From the NCBI GenBank assembly GCA_034509755.1, contig CM067550.1, positions 18,159,001-18,223,000 on the forward strand: DNA of 64,000 nt. The letters run 5' to 3'. This document shows positions 42,481 through 52,188 of the stretch, one piece after another. Positions within the stretch are counted from its first letter, which is position 1. Each line of letters starts with the position of its first letter. Both the position numbers and the translations under genes were made by a program. A model generated the notes under the pieces. It had not been told where the DNA came from. It ran no database searches and saw only the letters and a program-made list of their open reading frames with translations. Source of the stretch: Anisodus tanguticus (taxonomy: Eukaryota > Streptophyta > Magnoliopsida > Solanales > Solanaceae).

Positions 42481-43185
42481 CCTGTGTCTGCCCTACATGA
42501 CCCGAATTGAAAAATTGGCTATGAATGATGAATATAATGCTCTTCTTGAAAATAAGACGTGGGAGTTAGTGTCCCGTCCATCTGGTGTTAAGACGTGGAA
42601 GTTAAGGCTTGTCTTGTAAGTGATGGTAAAACTCAACAGGTTGGCGTGGATTGTGGTGAGACGTTTAGTCCGGTGGTCAAACCGGCTGCCATTCACATTA
42701 TTCTCAATTTGGCTCTCTCAAAAGCATGGCACATTCATCAGTTGGATGTGAAGAATGCTTTTTTACATGGTGATCTTAAGGAGACGGTATACATGCACCA
42801 GCCCTTGGGTTTTAGAGACCCCAATTGTCCTCATCATGTCTGTTTGCTAAATAAGTCCTTGTGTGGGCTTAATCAGGCCCTACGAGTTTGATATAAAAGG
42901 TTTGCAGATTATGTATCTACTATTGGGTTTTCTCATAGCAGGTCTGATCATTCTCTGTTCATATATCGTCGTGGTAATTCTCTGGCATACATTTTATTGT
43001 ATGTTGATGATATTATATTGACTGCTTCTTTTGATAATCTGCGCAAGTCTATCATGTCACTTCTTAGTTCAGAGTTTGCTATGGAAGACTTGGGGCCCTT
43101 GAGTTATTTCTTGGGTATATCTGTCACTCGTCATGCAGGTGGTCTATTTTTATCATAGAAGAAGTATGCGGATGAGATCATTGAG
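42481..43185 (+). pseudogene. Copia C reverse transcriptase
   Basis: MNDEYNALLENKTWELVSRP opens the domain. After a deletion the frame 42595-42891 reads VGVDCGETFSPVVKPAAIH, IHQLDVKNAFLHGDLKE (first catalytic Asp) and LLNKSLCGLNQALRV, with a TGA where Trp is expected. The next segment has LLYVDDIILTASFDNLR (YVDD intact, about 42997-43050), EFAMEDLGPLSYFLGISVT and a TAG at about 43157. All three polymerase Asp residues survive, unlike B. Confidence 0.88.
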
Positions 43186-43842
43186 ATGGCTGGTATGTCA
43201 TCTTATAAATCTACTTCCACTATGGTTGATACCAAACCGAAGTTGAGTGCTACGTCCGACACACCATACGAGGATCTCACCCACTACCTCAGTCTTGCAG
43301 GAGCACTTCAGTATCTGACTTTCACACGGTCTGATATTACTTATGCAGTTCAACATGTGTGTTTATTTATGTATGATCCACAGATTGAGCACATGCATGT
43401 GCTCAAACGCATTATCAGATACATACAGGGCATACTTGATTATGGATTGCATTTATATCCATCCTCCGTCTCTACTCTCGTGTCCTATACAGATGCTGAT
43501 TGGGGTGGATGTCCTGATACCAGAAGCTCGATATCTGATTATTGTATGTTTCTTGGTTATAACTTGGTCTCTTGGTCTGCAAAATGCCAGGGTACATTAT
43601 CGCGATCCAGTGTAGAGGTCGAGTATCAAGGGGTAGCCAATGTGGTACCTGAATCATGTTGGCTGCGTAATCTTCTATTAGAACTTCACTTTCCTATTCT
43701 GAAAGCTACCTTGGTCTACTGTGATAATGTTAGTGCAGTTTATCTTTCTAGGAATCCGGTCCAACATCAGCGCACTAAACATATCGAGATGGATATTCAT
43801 TTTGGAGATTATAAATTGTATATATATATACCTATTCATTAA
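43186..43842 (+). pseudogene. Copia C RNase H fused to LTR sequence
   Basis: A 218-codon open frame: LAGALQYLTFTRSDITYAVQ, LKRIIRYIQGILDYGLHLY, then RNase H with Asp in YTDADWGGCPD, Glu in SSVEVEYQG and Asp in YCDNVSAVYLS, through QRTKHIEMDIHF. At about 43805 the frame runs directly into LTR R-region sequence (GDYKLYIYIPIH), so the polyprotein C-terminus, polypurine tract and U3 are deleted. Confidence 0.9.
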
Positions 43843-43871
43843 TGAAAATAATCAAGAGATTATTTCTTTCA
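43807..43871 (+). repeat. Truncated 3' LTR of Copia C
   Basis: Only the final 65 bp remain (GGAGATTATAAATTGTATATATATATACC ... TTTCTTTCA), colinear with 39460-39524. Confidence 0.88.
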
Positions 43872-43885
43872 AATACAATCTTACA
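43872..43885 (+). repeat. 3' LTR of Copia D, last part
   Basis: AATACAATCTTACA: target duplication of C, then the lineage-2 LTR end (compare ATCATCTTACA at 25339-25349 in E). Confidence 0.8.
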
Positions 43886-44684
43886 TTTAGAAAACGATTG
43901 AACCCTTTTTTGACCTGCCTCATCTCTGAAACTCGATAAAGTTGTCTTCTTTTTCTTAATGCTTTAAAATGAAAGCAGGTCCAGTATAGGGCTTTCTCAG
44001 TTGAAGCCAGTTTTACAATGTTTTGAATGTATAATTGAGAGAAGCTTATCTAAAATTAGAGCTAGAACTAATTTACTTCATTTGCATAGTGTATAGGAAC
44101 TTCAGCCTTATATTTTTCTTTTGGAGTGCCGTAGTGAATGGTCCAGACGATTATTACTTTTCAGATTTATCTTATATTATAAAGTTTATCATGCTTATAA
44201 TGAAAATAATATTTATTAGGATGTTAATAAATAATATCGGGCATCTCGAACTTTCGATGTCTCACGAGTCACAATAATGTCACTTTGCTATTAGTTCACG
44301 AGCATTTGAAGCAATGTAGGTGTTGTACAATTATTTGAGGAATTGCGTATCAATATAAGGATTATTGGACTTGGACACCATAACTTTGCACATGTATGGG
44401 ATGAATGTCTTTATATTTACAAGTTAGATCAATATACAAAACAAAACAAAAAGTAAGATATATAATTGCACATGGTAATTAATTATAAGTAATGGGTATG
44501 CAAAATCAAAGTCTACTAATTAAATATATGATCTATATATCAAGTGCTGTGAAAGTCAACCTAAGTTTGATGAAATTTTACCTTAAGGAAAGTCCTATTC
44601 CCAATATATAGTTGACTTTCTCTTCCGTGTAACGTTCTGGTTAGATCAATGGTTTTGGTCAAAATCATATCGTTCTGGTGAGTA
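43886..44684. other. Non-coding spacer
   Basis: It begins with the TTTAG duplication of element D. The rest is AT-rich without gene or element signals. Confidence 0.5.
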
Positions 44685-45280
44685 CTCCTTTTATTCTAAA
44701 TTATATGTTGTCATTCTATTCAAATTATGTAAACTTTGATGAACATTTTAAAATATTTTTTATTATATTAATATGAGAATATTTACAATTTATATTTTTA
44801 TATAATTTTTAAATTTTTAAATTTATATTTAAAAAATAAATTAATTTAATTCAATGTAACTTTGAAAATTAATCAAATTAACAATCCAAATTGTTAAGAG
44901 TCCCACATCGGAGATGGAATGGGAACACGGACTCTTTATATGGATTTGGACAATCCTCACCCTACAAGCTAAAACCCTAAAAAAAAATCGTCAACCACCG
45001 TACCCCCCCCCCCCCCCCCCACAATCAGAGTTAGGCTCATTCCAATTCTTCGTTCGTTGATGTTGAGCCCCCAAATTATATTGTTCACGCTCCAGTTAAC
45101 GAAGTCTGGGCGTGCGGAGGAGTGTTAAGAGTCCTACATCGGAGATAAAATGGGAACACGGACTCCTTATATGGACTTGGACAATCCTCATCCTACAAGC
45201 TAACTTTGGGGTTGAGTTAGGCCCATGTGTCATATCTTCACACAAATCATAAAAATAACACTTATTTTGGAACTGGAGAG
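44685..45280. mobile_element. Stowaway-like MITE split by a TRIM
   Basis: The left end CTCCTTTTATTCTAAATTATATG follows TA at 44683-44684. The right end ATTTTGGAACTGGAGAG precedes TA at 45281. The interior is interrupted by TRIM 1 with its 5-bp duplication CAAAT; the MITE halves join smoothly when it is removed. Confidence 0.8.
44892..45242 (+). mobile_element. TRIM 1 (miniature LTR retrotransposon)
   Basis: Direct terminal repeats start TGTTAAGAGTCCCACATCGG at 44892 and TGTTAAGAGTCCTACATCGG at 45123 (second repeat 45123-45242, 120 bp). Target duplication CAAAT lies at 44887-44891 and 45243-45247. The first repeat has lost its last 30-40 bp and the primer site, replaced by AAACCCTAAAAAAAAATCG and a C20 run at 45003-45022. 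There is no coding capacity. Confidence 0.9.
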
Positions 45281-45282
45281 TA

Positions 45283-45490
45283 CTATGTTAGGTTCAGCCT
45301 GCATGCCATACACACATATATGACAAGTATCGTGGGGTCCAAGTTAAAGTATCATATATAGAAAATTTATAAAAGTAGTACTCTCTTCGTTCATATTTAT
45401 TTTTCATGTTTGACTTGATATACCCCTTAAAAATGTACAAAATGATAAGTTTACACTACCATCCCTAATTATTATGTGTTGAGAATTGAC
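45283..45490. other. Spacer with a Stowaway left end
   Basis: CTCTCTTCGTTCATATTTATTTTTC at 45382 is the left end of another Stowaway-type MITE, followed by its typical interior (TGACTTGATATACCCCTTAA). Its right part may lie beyond element J (see findings). Confidence 0.55.
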
Positions 45491-45617
45491 TTGAAATTCT
45501 TTTGAGCCGAGGGTTTATCGAAAACAACCTCTCTACCCCAACAAAGGTAGAGAAAATGTCTACGTACATCTTATTCTTCCCATATCTCACTTGTGATATT
45601 ACATTAGGTTGTTGGGA
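45491..45617 (+). repeat. RTE/SINE 3' tail fragment
   Basis: GAGCCGAGGGTTTATCGAAAACAACCTCTC ... GGTAGAG ... TCTACGTACATCTT ... CACTTGTGATATTACATTAGGTTGTTGG matches the 3' end of the LINE at 4590-4710. Confidence 0.75.
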
Positions 45618-45634
45618 AATGAATTGAAAATAAT

Positions 45635-45775
45635 TGTTAGATTGTATTAATCTCCATTGTGGAGCCTTTCTCATTAATACAAAAATATATAGGTGTACAA
45701 TGTGAAATCCTAATTCTACCATAATTACATAACACTAAATATGGTAAATATAAACATGATACACTTGCTAATACA
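45635..45775 (-). repeat. 3' LTR of Copia J
   Basis: The LTR is 141 bp, from TGTATTAGCAAGTGTATC (45775) to AATCTAACA (45635), matching 50048-50205. The 5' copy has 17 more bases (CTTATACAACAAGTGAT). Confidence 0.88.
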
Positions 45776-46170
45776 CCCCCTCAGTCGGAGCGGTAGGAGG
45801 TCGGACGCTAAGACTGGATCTGAAGTCTAGGAAAAGTTGTATAGGAAGGCCCTTTGGAAATATATCCACATACTGATATGAAGAAGGCACATGCAATACA
45901 TTGGCATAACCGAGAGCAACCTTCTCACCAATAAAGTATCTCAATGTGCTTGGTTCGCTGATGTTGAACCGGATTATGAGATAGATATATAGCGGATATG
46001 TTATCACAATAGACCAAAGACGCCTTACGAAGAGGACATTGAAGTTCCAAAAGAAGGTTTCGGAGCCAGCAAATCTCAGCAACAACATTAGCAACACCTC
46101 TGTATTTTGTTTCTGCACTCGAATAGGATAATGTGGCTTGTCTCTTAGCTAATCAAGAAATGAGGTTATC
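45776..46170 (-). pseudogene. Copia J RNase H
   Basis: The minus frame from 46118 holds parts of the RNase H end in a shifted frame (LLRFAGSETFFWNFNV), then KVALGYANVLHVPSSYQYVDIF and SLSVRPPTAPTEGVY, the polyprotein terminus seen also in D. The Asp/Glu blocks (TDADW-like at 46230, EAEYRG-like at 46110) are in different frames. Confidence 0.8.
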
Positions 46171-47100
46171 CCCTAAGAACACACAATAGCCTGAGGTGGA
46201 TTGTCGCGTGTCCCGACAGCCTGCTCAATCAACATCCGTATATGATAACAACTTGGTCGATGTTGAAGGGTAGAGATGCAATCCATAATCAAGTGTGCCC
46301 TTAACATATCGAATGATACGTTTGAGGGCAGTAAAATGAGGCTCTCTGGGGGCATGCATGAATAAGCATACATACTGAACAACATAAGCAATATCAGGTC
46401 TGGTGAAAGTAAGGTACTGTAGTGCTCCACAAGACTCCTGTATAGAGTGGGATCTGACACTGGATTACCATCCCAAGCACTGAGCTTTGATTTAGAGTCA
46501 ACTGGAGTAGACATGATCTTGCAATTTGCCATTTTAACCATGTACACAATCTCTTCTACATACTTATCCTGACAAAGAAACATAGTATCTGAAGATCTAG
46601 TCACTGAAATCTCCAAAAAATAGCTCAACTTCCCCAAGTCCGTCATAGCAAATTTGGTTTTGAGCAGTGCAGTTATCTCATTTTTCAACACATCGAAAGA
46701 AGCAGTAAGAACAATATCATCCACATAAACAATAAATAAGCAGTGTTACTGCCTCTATGGAATGTAAACAGAGAATTATCACACTTGCTGCATGAAAACC
46801 CAATTTTCATAATGTACTGTGCAAAGCGATCATACCACGCTCGATGGGCCTATTTTAAACCATAAAGTGACTTACGGAGATGACATACATATTGAGGGGT
46901 GGCTGGAAGGACAAAACTGGGCAGCTGGTGTATGTAGACAGTTTCTTTTAAATCCCATGTAGAAAGACATTTTTTACATCAAGCTGATGAATCGACCAAT
47001 GCTTACCCATAGCGATGCTCAGGACTGTACGAATAGTGGCCGGTTTAAAAACGGGACTGAATGTCTCACCATAATCAATCCCCGCCTGCTGATTAGTACC
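46171..47100 (-). pseudogene. Copia J reverse transcriptase
   Basis: The frame 46724-46173 starts just inside the active site (YVDDIVLTASFDVLKNEI, YVDD intact) and runs through KFAMTDLGKLSYFLEISVT, MFLCQDKYVEEIV and MSTPVDSKSKLSAWDG. It shifts frame after LYRSLV. Upstream (46740-47100) are recognisable pieces of the CHLRKSLYGL, LDVKNVFLHG-like and ATIRTVLSIAMGKHW blocks in broken frames. Confidence 0.85.
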
Positions 47101-48000
47101 GTTTGCCACAAGCCTTGCCTTATATCTTTCAAGGTCACTTGTCTCTGTACTTGTGAGGAAAAAGCCATATGCAGCGGATCACATTCACCCCATTCGGTCG
47201 AGGAACCAAATCCCAAATATGTTATTTTGTTAACGCATTAAACTCCTCACACATGGCCGCATTCCAATTCGGGTCTAATTTGGATAATTTTTTATTTTTG
47301 GGAATTGGGAAAATGGTTTGGGTAGACAAGTTAAATTGAACTCTGTGTTTGAAAATCCCGTGTTGGGCACAGGTTTCCATATGGTGTGACAGTGCTGTCT
47401 GGGTATGGTTTTGGGTTGTCGGGTCAGGTGAGCAGTTCAGGTTTGTAGACTGGTTTGGTGCAGTGATGGTGTGCGGAATAGGGATTTAGGGTAGGGCGGT
47501 TGACTGGTGATTGGTATTTGTGGTTAGTGGTGGTGTCGACGATTTGGGTGGGTCGATGGCAGGTGTAGTGGCTGTAAGGGGTTCTATTGTCGGTGTCGGT
47601 GAATCGAGGTCGGCTGAGGATATGCGTGTGGGGCATTATGTCGGAAGTGAGAAGGGATCATATTTCGGGTTGGTCGGTGATAAGCCAGGGCTGCGAGGTA
47701 GGTTCCCGGTGGTTGGAGTGGATGCAGCATGGGGGTAGTGATATGGAGACGCTACAACGACGGGGATGAGTATCAGTGAAGGTACAAAGATAGGGGGCCG
47801 ATTGCTAGTGGTGGTGGAAATCAGCGGTGATGAAGATAGAGACTGGAAAGACGACAGAGATGCCGAAGGTGACCTTATGGTGGTGGCAGTGGGTGAAGAT
47901 ACATAGATGGGGGCCGATTGCCGGCGGTGGTGGCAATCAGCGGCGATGTGGCAGTATGTGGTGGATTTAATTTGGTGGTGTCTGATTGGCACAGTTCCCT
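47101..48000 (-). pseudogene. Copia J linker region
   Basis: On the minus strand this is Thr/Ser/Pro/His-rich (ATTIRSPSASLSSFQSLSSS, TTSNRPPIFVPSLILIPVV), the counterpart of the D linker. The 47992-47636 frame is open for 118 codons but starts inside the element and has no independent domain. Confidence 0.7.
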
Positions 48001-49092
48001 GAGGATGACGTGGGAGATGTCAGACTCGTCATAGAATGTATAGTCCGATTTTCAAAATTTTTGGATGTTCAAAAACGGGAATGTGGTCTAGTCAAACGTG
48101 ATGTGGCGAGAGACGTGAATTTTACGTGTGGACAATTCATAACACAGATAGCCCCTATAATTAGAAGGAATGACTACAAAGACACACGGGGTGGTACGAG
48201 GTGCTAATTTATGAGGGGCAGTAGAGGTAAGGTTCGGGTAACACAGGCTGTCGAAAATTCTAAGGTGGTCATATGAAGGGATCTGACAGTAGAGAATTTC
48301 GGTGGGGGTTTTGTTGTGAAGAGTACTGGTAGGTAAAATATTAAGGATATATTATATCATTTTGACTGCATAGACCCAAAATGATTGGGGGGGGGGGAGA
48401 GGCATGGAATAGAAAGGTACGAATTATGATGTTGATAGTACAGATGATTCGTTATGGCTTTTCCGTTTTGGGGTGAGGTATGGGGACAGGAGAAATGGAA
48501 GACCATGCCATTATTGGTGCAAAAATTATGAAACGCGGAATTATTAAACTCACGATCGTTATCACATTATATTGATTTTATTGATTTTTCAAATTGTGTT
48601 ATGATAAAGTTATGAAACTCAAGAAACTTGGTATAGACTTCACACTTGAAATTTAGAGGGTAAATCCATATAAAGTGCGAAAAGTCATCTAACAACACAA
48701 GATAAAATTTATGACCCAGTGAACTAATAACATGAGATGTTTATAAATCTACATGAACAATATCAAACGGAGAAAACGTAACACTTAAAGAAGATTGAAA
48801 AGGAAGGCGAACGTGTTTGCCTAGAGGGTAAGACAAACATTGTTAGACAGGTTTTCCCACTAGAACAACGAATTAAATTATTGTTTCGAAGAAAATTAAA
48901 GGCAGGGCTTTGGGATGTCCTAGTCTATTGTGTCAAATAGACTGAGATATTGTTGCTAAGGTTGTGGGAGGAGTGACTTGGGCAGTTAGAGATAGAGGCC
49001 CCCTTCACTATTGTATCGTGTAAGGAGTTTTTCGGTACGTAGGTCCATTACAAAAAACCCAAACGGATCAAAGTTAATTGAGACAAAATTAT
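48001..49092 (-). pseudogene. Copia J integrase, degraded
   Basis: Pieces recognisable on the minus strand are the DNDREFNNSAFHNFC stretch with the second catalytic Asp (about 48560), the FSCPHTS-like block (48490) and SSLGHKF-like and CLSYPLGKH-like blocks (48700-48850). The G-run at 48390-48398 and many stops disrupt all frames. Confidence 0.7.
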
Positions 49093-49673
49093 CTATAGCA
49101 AATTTTCTAACGGAAATAGGTTTTTGATAATGTGTGGGGCATAGAGAACGTTATTTAGGGAGAAGTAGGGATGCAGTAGTGGGGTGAGAGTGTGGCCAAA
49201 ACCTTGAATTAGAATACGGTGATCGTTTTCAACCAGAATGGATTGTGGAGTATTTAAAGTACGCATTTGAGAAAGGTTACCAAAATTGTTAGTGAGGTGA
49301 GACGTGGTGCCCGTATCCATATACCAAACATTATTGGGCTTCCGAGGAGTCAATTTGCCAAAAGCCTGGCCTAAACTGGATTGGGAAAGGCCTGGAGCGG
49401 ACTGCTGGGCTCCAGGATAGTGGGTCGGAAGGCTGTGGCCTGTTATTGTACGCCCAGACTGCTGGACCGCTGATGGGCTGCGAGCATTAGGGCTTGATGG
49501 CTGAGACCCAGCAGTGTTGAGCCCAGGCTGCTGGGTCGATAAAGCAACCAATTGGACATGTGGGCTGCAGGCTCTGAGGAGCTACTGGAGGCCCATGCCC
49601 ACTGTCTGTGCCCCCCTGCTGCCAGAAAATCCACCAAGGGTGGTGTCCTCCATAGGTTCTGCAGGAAAAACAA
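49093..49673 (-). pseudogene. Copia J gag end and protease
   Basis: The frame 49551-49093 has a Ser/Gln/Pro-rich gag end (QSGRTITGHSLPTHYPGAQ), then KPNNVWYMDTGTTSHLTNNF with the catalytic triplet intact, SILVENDHRILIQGFGHTL and VLYAPHIIKNL. The gag N-terminal two thirds are deleted; a second frame (49673-49443) covers the remaining tail. No zinc knuckle. Confidence 0.83.
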
Positions 49674-50033
49674 CTGTGGGGTAGGGGGTAGGGGCGGGGA
49701 GGCAGAATTGGCCGTATACGAGGTGTATATCGACTTTAGGAAGGTTGTATACCAGTAATATACGGGCAGTTTCAGCAGTTTATGAAGTGTATATCAGCTT
49801 CGAGAAGCTGTATACCAGTAGTATACGGCTTGTTGGAGATTTATTTGATGGAAGAGGACCGTAAATTGGTGATATATCAGAGGTATACTAGGTCGTGGAG
49901 GTCTAGTTTGTTGTATACGAGGTGTATATTGTGTATATAGGAGGTATACCAGTGGTATATGGCCGGGTTGGCGCCGGAAAAACAGAAGGGGAAGGGCGGC
50001 CGATTTAGGGGTTTAGGGTAGGAATTGAATTTT
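49674..50033 (-). repeat. Copia J leader with GTATAC repeats
   Basis: The words GTATACGAGGTGTATAT (49715, 49915), GTATACCAGTAATATACG / GTATACCAGTAGTATACGG / GTATACCAGTGGTATATGG (49745, 49810, 49945) and AAGTGTATATCAGC recur with about 70-100-bp spacing. Each GTATACCAGTNNTATACG word is itself an imperfect inverted repeat. No gag start is present. Confidence 0.75.
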
Positions 50034-50047
50034 GGCTCTTGATACCA
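50034..50047 (-). other. Primer-binding site of Copia J
   Basis: The minus strand reads TGGTATCAAGAGCC beside the 5' LTR, identical to element E. Confidence 0.85.
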
Positions 50048-50205
50048 TGTTAGATTGTATTAATCTCCTTTGGAGAGCCTTTCTCATTAATACAAAATAT
50101 ATATAGGTGTACAATGTGAAATCCTTATACAACAAGTGATCCTAATTCTACCATAATTACATAACACTAAATATGATAAATATAAACATGGTACACTTGC
50201 TAATA
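50048..50205 (-). repeat. 5' LTR of Copia J
   Basis: Colinear with 45635-45775. It ends GCTAATA on the outer side, where the other copy has GCTAATACA. Confidence 0.85.
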
Positions 50206-50265
50206 ATAATGATAGGGTATAATAGGTATAGCATGATAATTATCTCTTGATTTTTCAAATTAAAC

Positions 50266-50601
50266 TGTTAAGAGTCCCACATCAGATATGGAATGAGAAC
50301 ATGAACTTCTTATATGGACTCGGACAATCCTGACCGTACAAGCTAACTTTTGGGGTTGAGTTAGGTCCAATATCCATTCTTTACATGGTATCAGAGTCCT
50401 ACCCATTCCAATTCTTTGTTCACCGATGTTGGGCCCAAATTATATTATCCACGCTCCAGTTAACAAGGTCGTGCGGGGAAGTGTTAAGAGTTCCACATCG
50501 GATATGGAATGGAAACATGGACTCCTTATATGGACTTGGACAATCCTCACCGTACAAACTAAATTTTGGGGTTGAGTTAGACCCAAAATCCATTATTTAC
50601 G
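50266..50601 (+). mobile_element. TRIM 2 (complete miniature LTR retrotransposon)
   Basis: Terminal repeats at 50266-50385 and 50482-50601 (120 bp each) enclose a 96-bp interior. The primer site TGGTATCAGAGTCC is at 50386-50399 and the purine tract GTGCGGGGAAG is just before the second repeat. Target duplication TAAAC lies at 50261-50265 and 50602-50606. Non-coding; it must depend on another element's enzymes. Confidence 0.95.
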
Positions 50602-50909
50602 TAAACAAGTAAAAGTGAAAGAGTATTTTTGAAAGAGAAAACCAACTAACAAGAGTGAAGCCATGGGAACAATGGAAACTCAAATTGTCTCAACGATTTT
50701 GTTGCAAATCAATATGCAATATAAGACATTTATTATTTCCAGGTTTTGTTTGTGAAACAAATTAAAAGGTTCCTACGAAAGCTACTGTATTGGGATATCA
50801 TAAATGTACCCAAAGAAATCATTGGGATACCACAAATTTTTATTTTGGTCCAAGAGATACCATAAATTAACAAATAAACAATCCAATTATATATGTGTGA
50901 TGGTAGATG
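50602..50909. other. Non-coding spacer
   Basis: AT-rich. The first 30 bp (AAGTAAAAGTGAAAGAGTA) may be the right end of a Stowaway MITE. Confidence 0.45.
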
Positions 50910-50917
50910 GTGGGGAG

Positions 50918-51511
50918 TAGGGGTGCTCATGGTACGGTATATATCGATTATCATATCGAAATCGAATTTTTTATACCGTGATTTTGATATAATAGTATTT
51001 GGTACGGTATTTGATTATGCATTTTTAAGAAGTTTGGTATTCGGTATGATATTCGGTATGGATAAAAAATATATTGAAATACCAAATATCATATCGAAGT
51101 ATATAATTACATATATAATTCATATATATTAGTATTATATTACTAACAAGTATTAATATGATATTAATAGTTTACACATTGGAATTTTGACTATTCTATT
51201 TTGATTGAAATACCATTTTTGTGTAATTGATTTACGAAGGGGGTTGTTTGTGCTTTCTTTTGAATATATTTACATGTGTAAGGTGTTAGTACAATATAAT
51301 TGAGATGTTTCTTGAATAGCCGAAGTCGTAATTCTCTATTATATGAGTATATGTAATTCGAAGTCGAACACATTATGGTATCGATTTAGCGTACTGTAAA
51401 ATACCGAACTATACCGAATTAATTTGGTATGGTAATGATATAATATTTTTAAAAATCAAAAATCGAAATTATCGTATCGAAATTTCTAATACCGTAGCAT
51501 GTACACCCCTA
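50918..51511. mobile_element. Non-autonomous hAT element with 8-bp target duplication
   Basis: The terminal inverted repeats TAGGGGTG / CACCCCTA extend imperfectly inward (CATGGTACGGTAT against ATACCGTAGCATG). Target duplication GTGGGGAG lies at 50910-50917 and 51512-51519, exactly 8 bp as for hAT. The subterminal regions contain many GGTAT/ATACC and ATATCGA words. No transposase is encoded. Confidence 0.94.
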
Positions 51512-51519
51512 GTGGGGAG

Positions 51520-51942
51520 CATATCCTTCTATCTTCAATTATATTGCATGTGAATGAATATAACAAGTTTGACTCTTTAACTACTTTCTGGAAAACCAAA
51601 TGCATGGGCATGCTTACCACGTCTATATTAAATTAATTCACAAGTAAAAGATAATATAAAATTATTCTTTTAATTTATGAGTAGTGAAACACTAATATAC
51701 CTGTGAAATAAATAAAATTTATATAGGAGGGTAAAACGAAATTCATAAAATCTTAGGTTAAGTTGTTACTCCCAGTAATGAAAAGTTCAAACTAAATGCA
51801 CAAAAATTTAACTAAAATGGTCACATAATTTAATATGATATAATAATTGGTAATAATTTTCATCACCTATTATATGTTAAAACGAATTGCATATTAAACA
51901 CGCACAAGGTCATACTAATATTTCTTGCTTTCCTATCTATTA
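51520..51942. other. Non-coding spacer
   Basis: AT-rich; nothing recognisable. Confidence 0.5.
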
Positions 51943-52188
51943 CTCTCTTCGTTCACTTTTACTTATCACATTTTGCTTTTCGATAATTAAATTGACTAAT
52001 TTTTATAGCTAATTAAATTTGATTAATTCAATATCTAAAATTATAATTTAATTAGATATTTAAAAAGTATATGAAAAATCTATAAATTGTAATTCTTCTT
52101 ATATTAATATATTTTAAAATATTAAATAACATTCATATCTTATAACTATTGAGAAATGAAATTTGACAAGTAAAAGTGAACGGTGGGA
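51943..52188. mobile_element. Stowaway-like MITE
   Basis: The left end CTCTCTTCGTTCACTTTTACTT and right end AAGTAAAAGTGAACGGTGGG are inverted; TA precedes it. About 246 bp. Confidence 0.85.

Larger units (their letters stand above)
39306..43871 (+). mobile_element. Copia element C (lineage 1), nested in D
   Basis: The 5' LTR is at 39306-39524, the primer site at 39525, then gag, integrase, RT and RNase H. The 3' LTR is truncated at 43807-43871 and lacks U3. Flanks AACAC (39301-39305) and AATAC (43872-43876) look like a one-mismatch target duplication, and the D LTR resumes exactly afterward. Stops in every domain make it non-autonomous. Confidence 0.9.
35496..43885 (+). mobile_element. Copia element D (lineage 2) with Copia C nested in its 3' LTR
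   Basis: Target duplication TTTAG at 35491-35495 and 43886-43890 defines the element. Only about 35 bp of the 5' LTR survive (35496-35530). The gag N-terminus and primer site are deleted. Protease, integrase, RT and RNase H follow to 39135. The 3' LTR starts at 39128, is interrupted by element C (39306-43871) and resumes for its last 14 bases (ATCTTACA end at 43885). Confidence 0.9.
45635..50205 (-). mobile_element. Copia element J (lineage 2)
   Basis: Minus-strand element with LTRs at 45635-45775 (3') and 50048-50205 (5'), primer site 50034-50047, leader repeats, truncated gag, protease, integrase, linker, RT, RNase H and the polypurine tract GAGGGGG. ATAAT at 45630-45634 and 50206-50210 may be the target duplication if the 5' LTR lost its terminal bases. 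All domains carry stops. Confidence 0.88.

Noticed and set aside
44945..44990. AAACCCTAAAAAA as interstitial telomere repeat
   Set aside because: Only one CCCTAAA-like unit; it is followed by an A-run, not a tandem array.
47511..47992. Overlapping long frames on both strands
   Set aside because: Low-complexity linker of Copia J; the frames lack independent domains.
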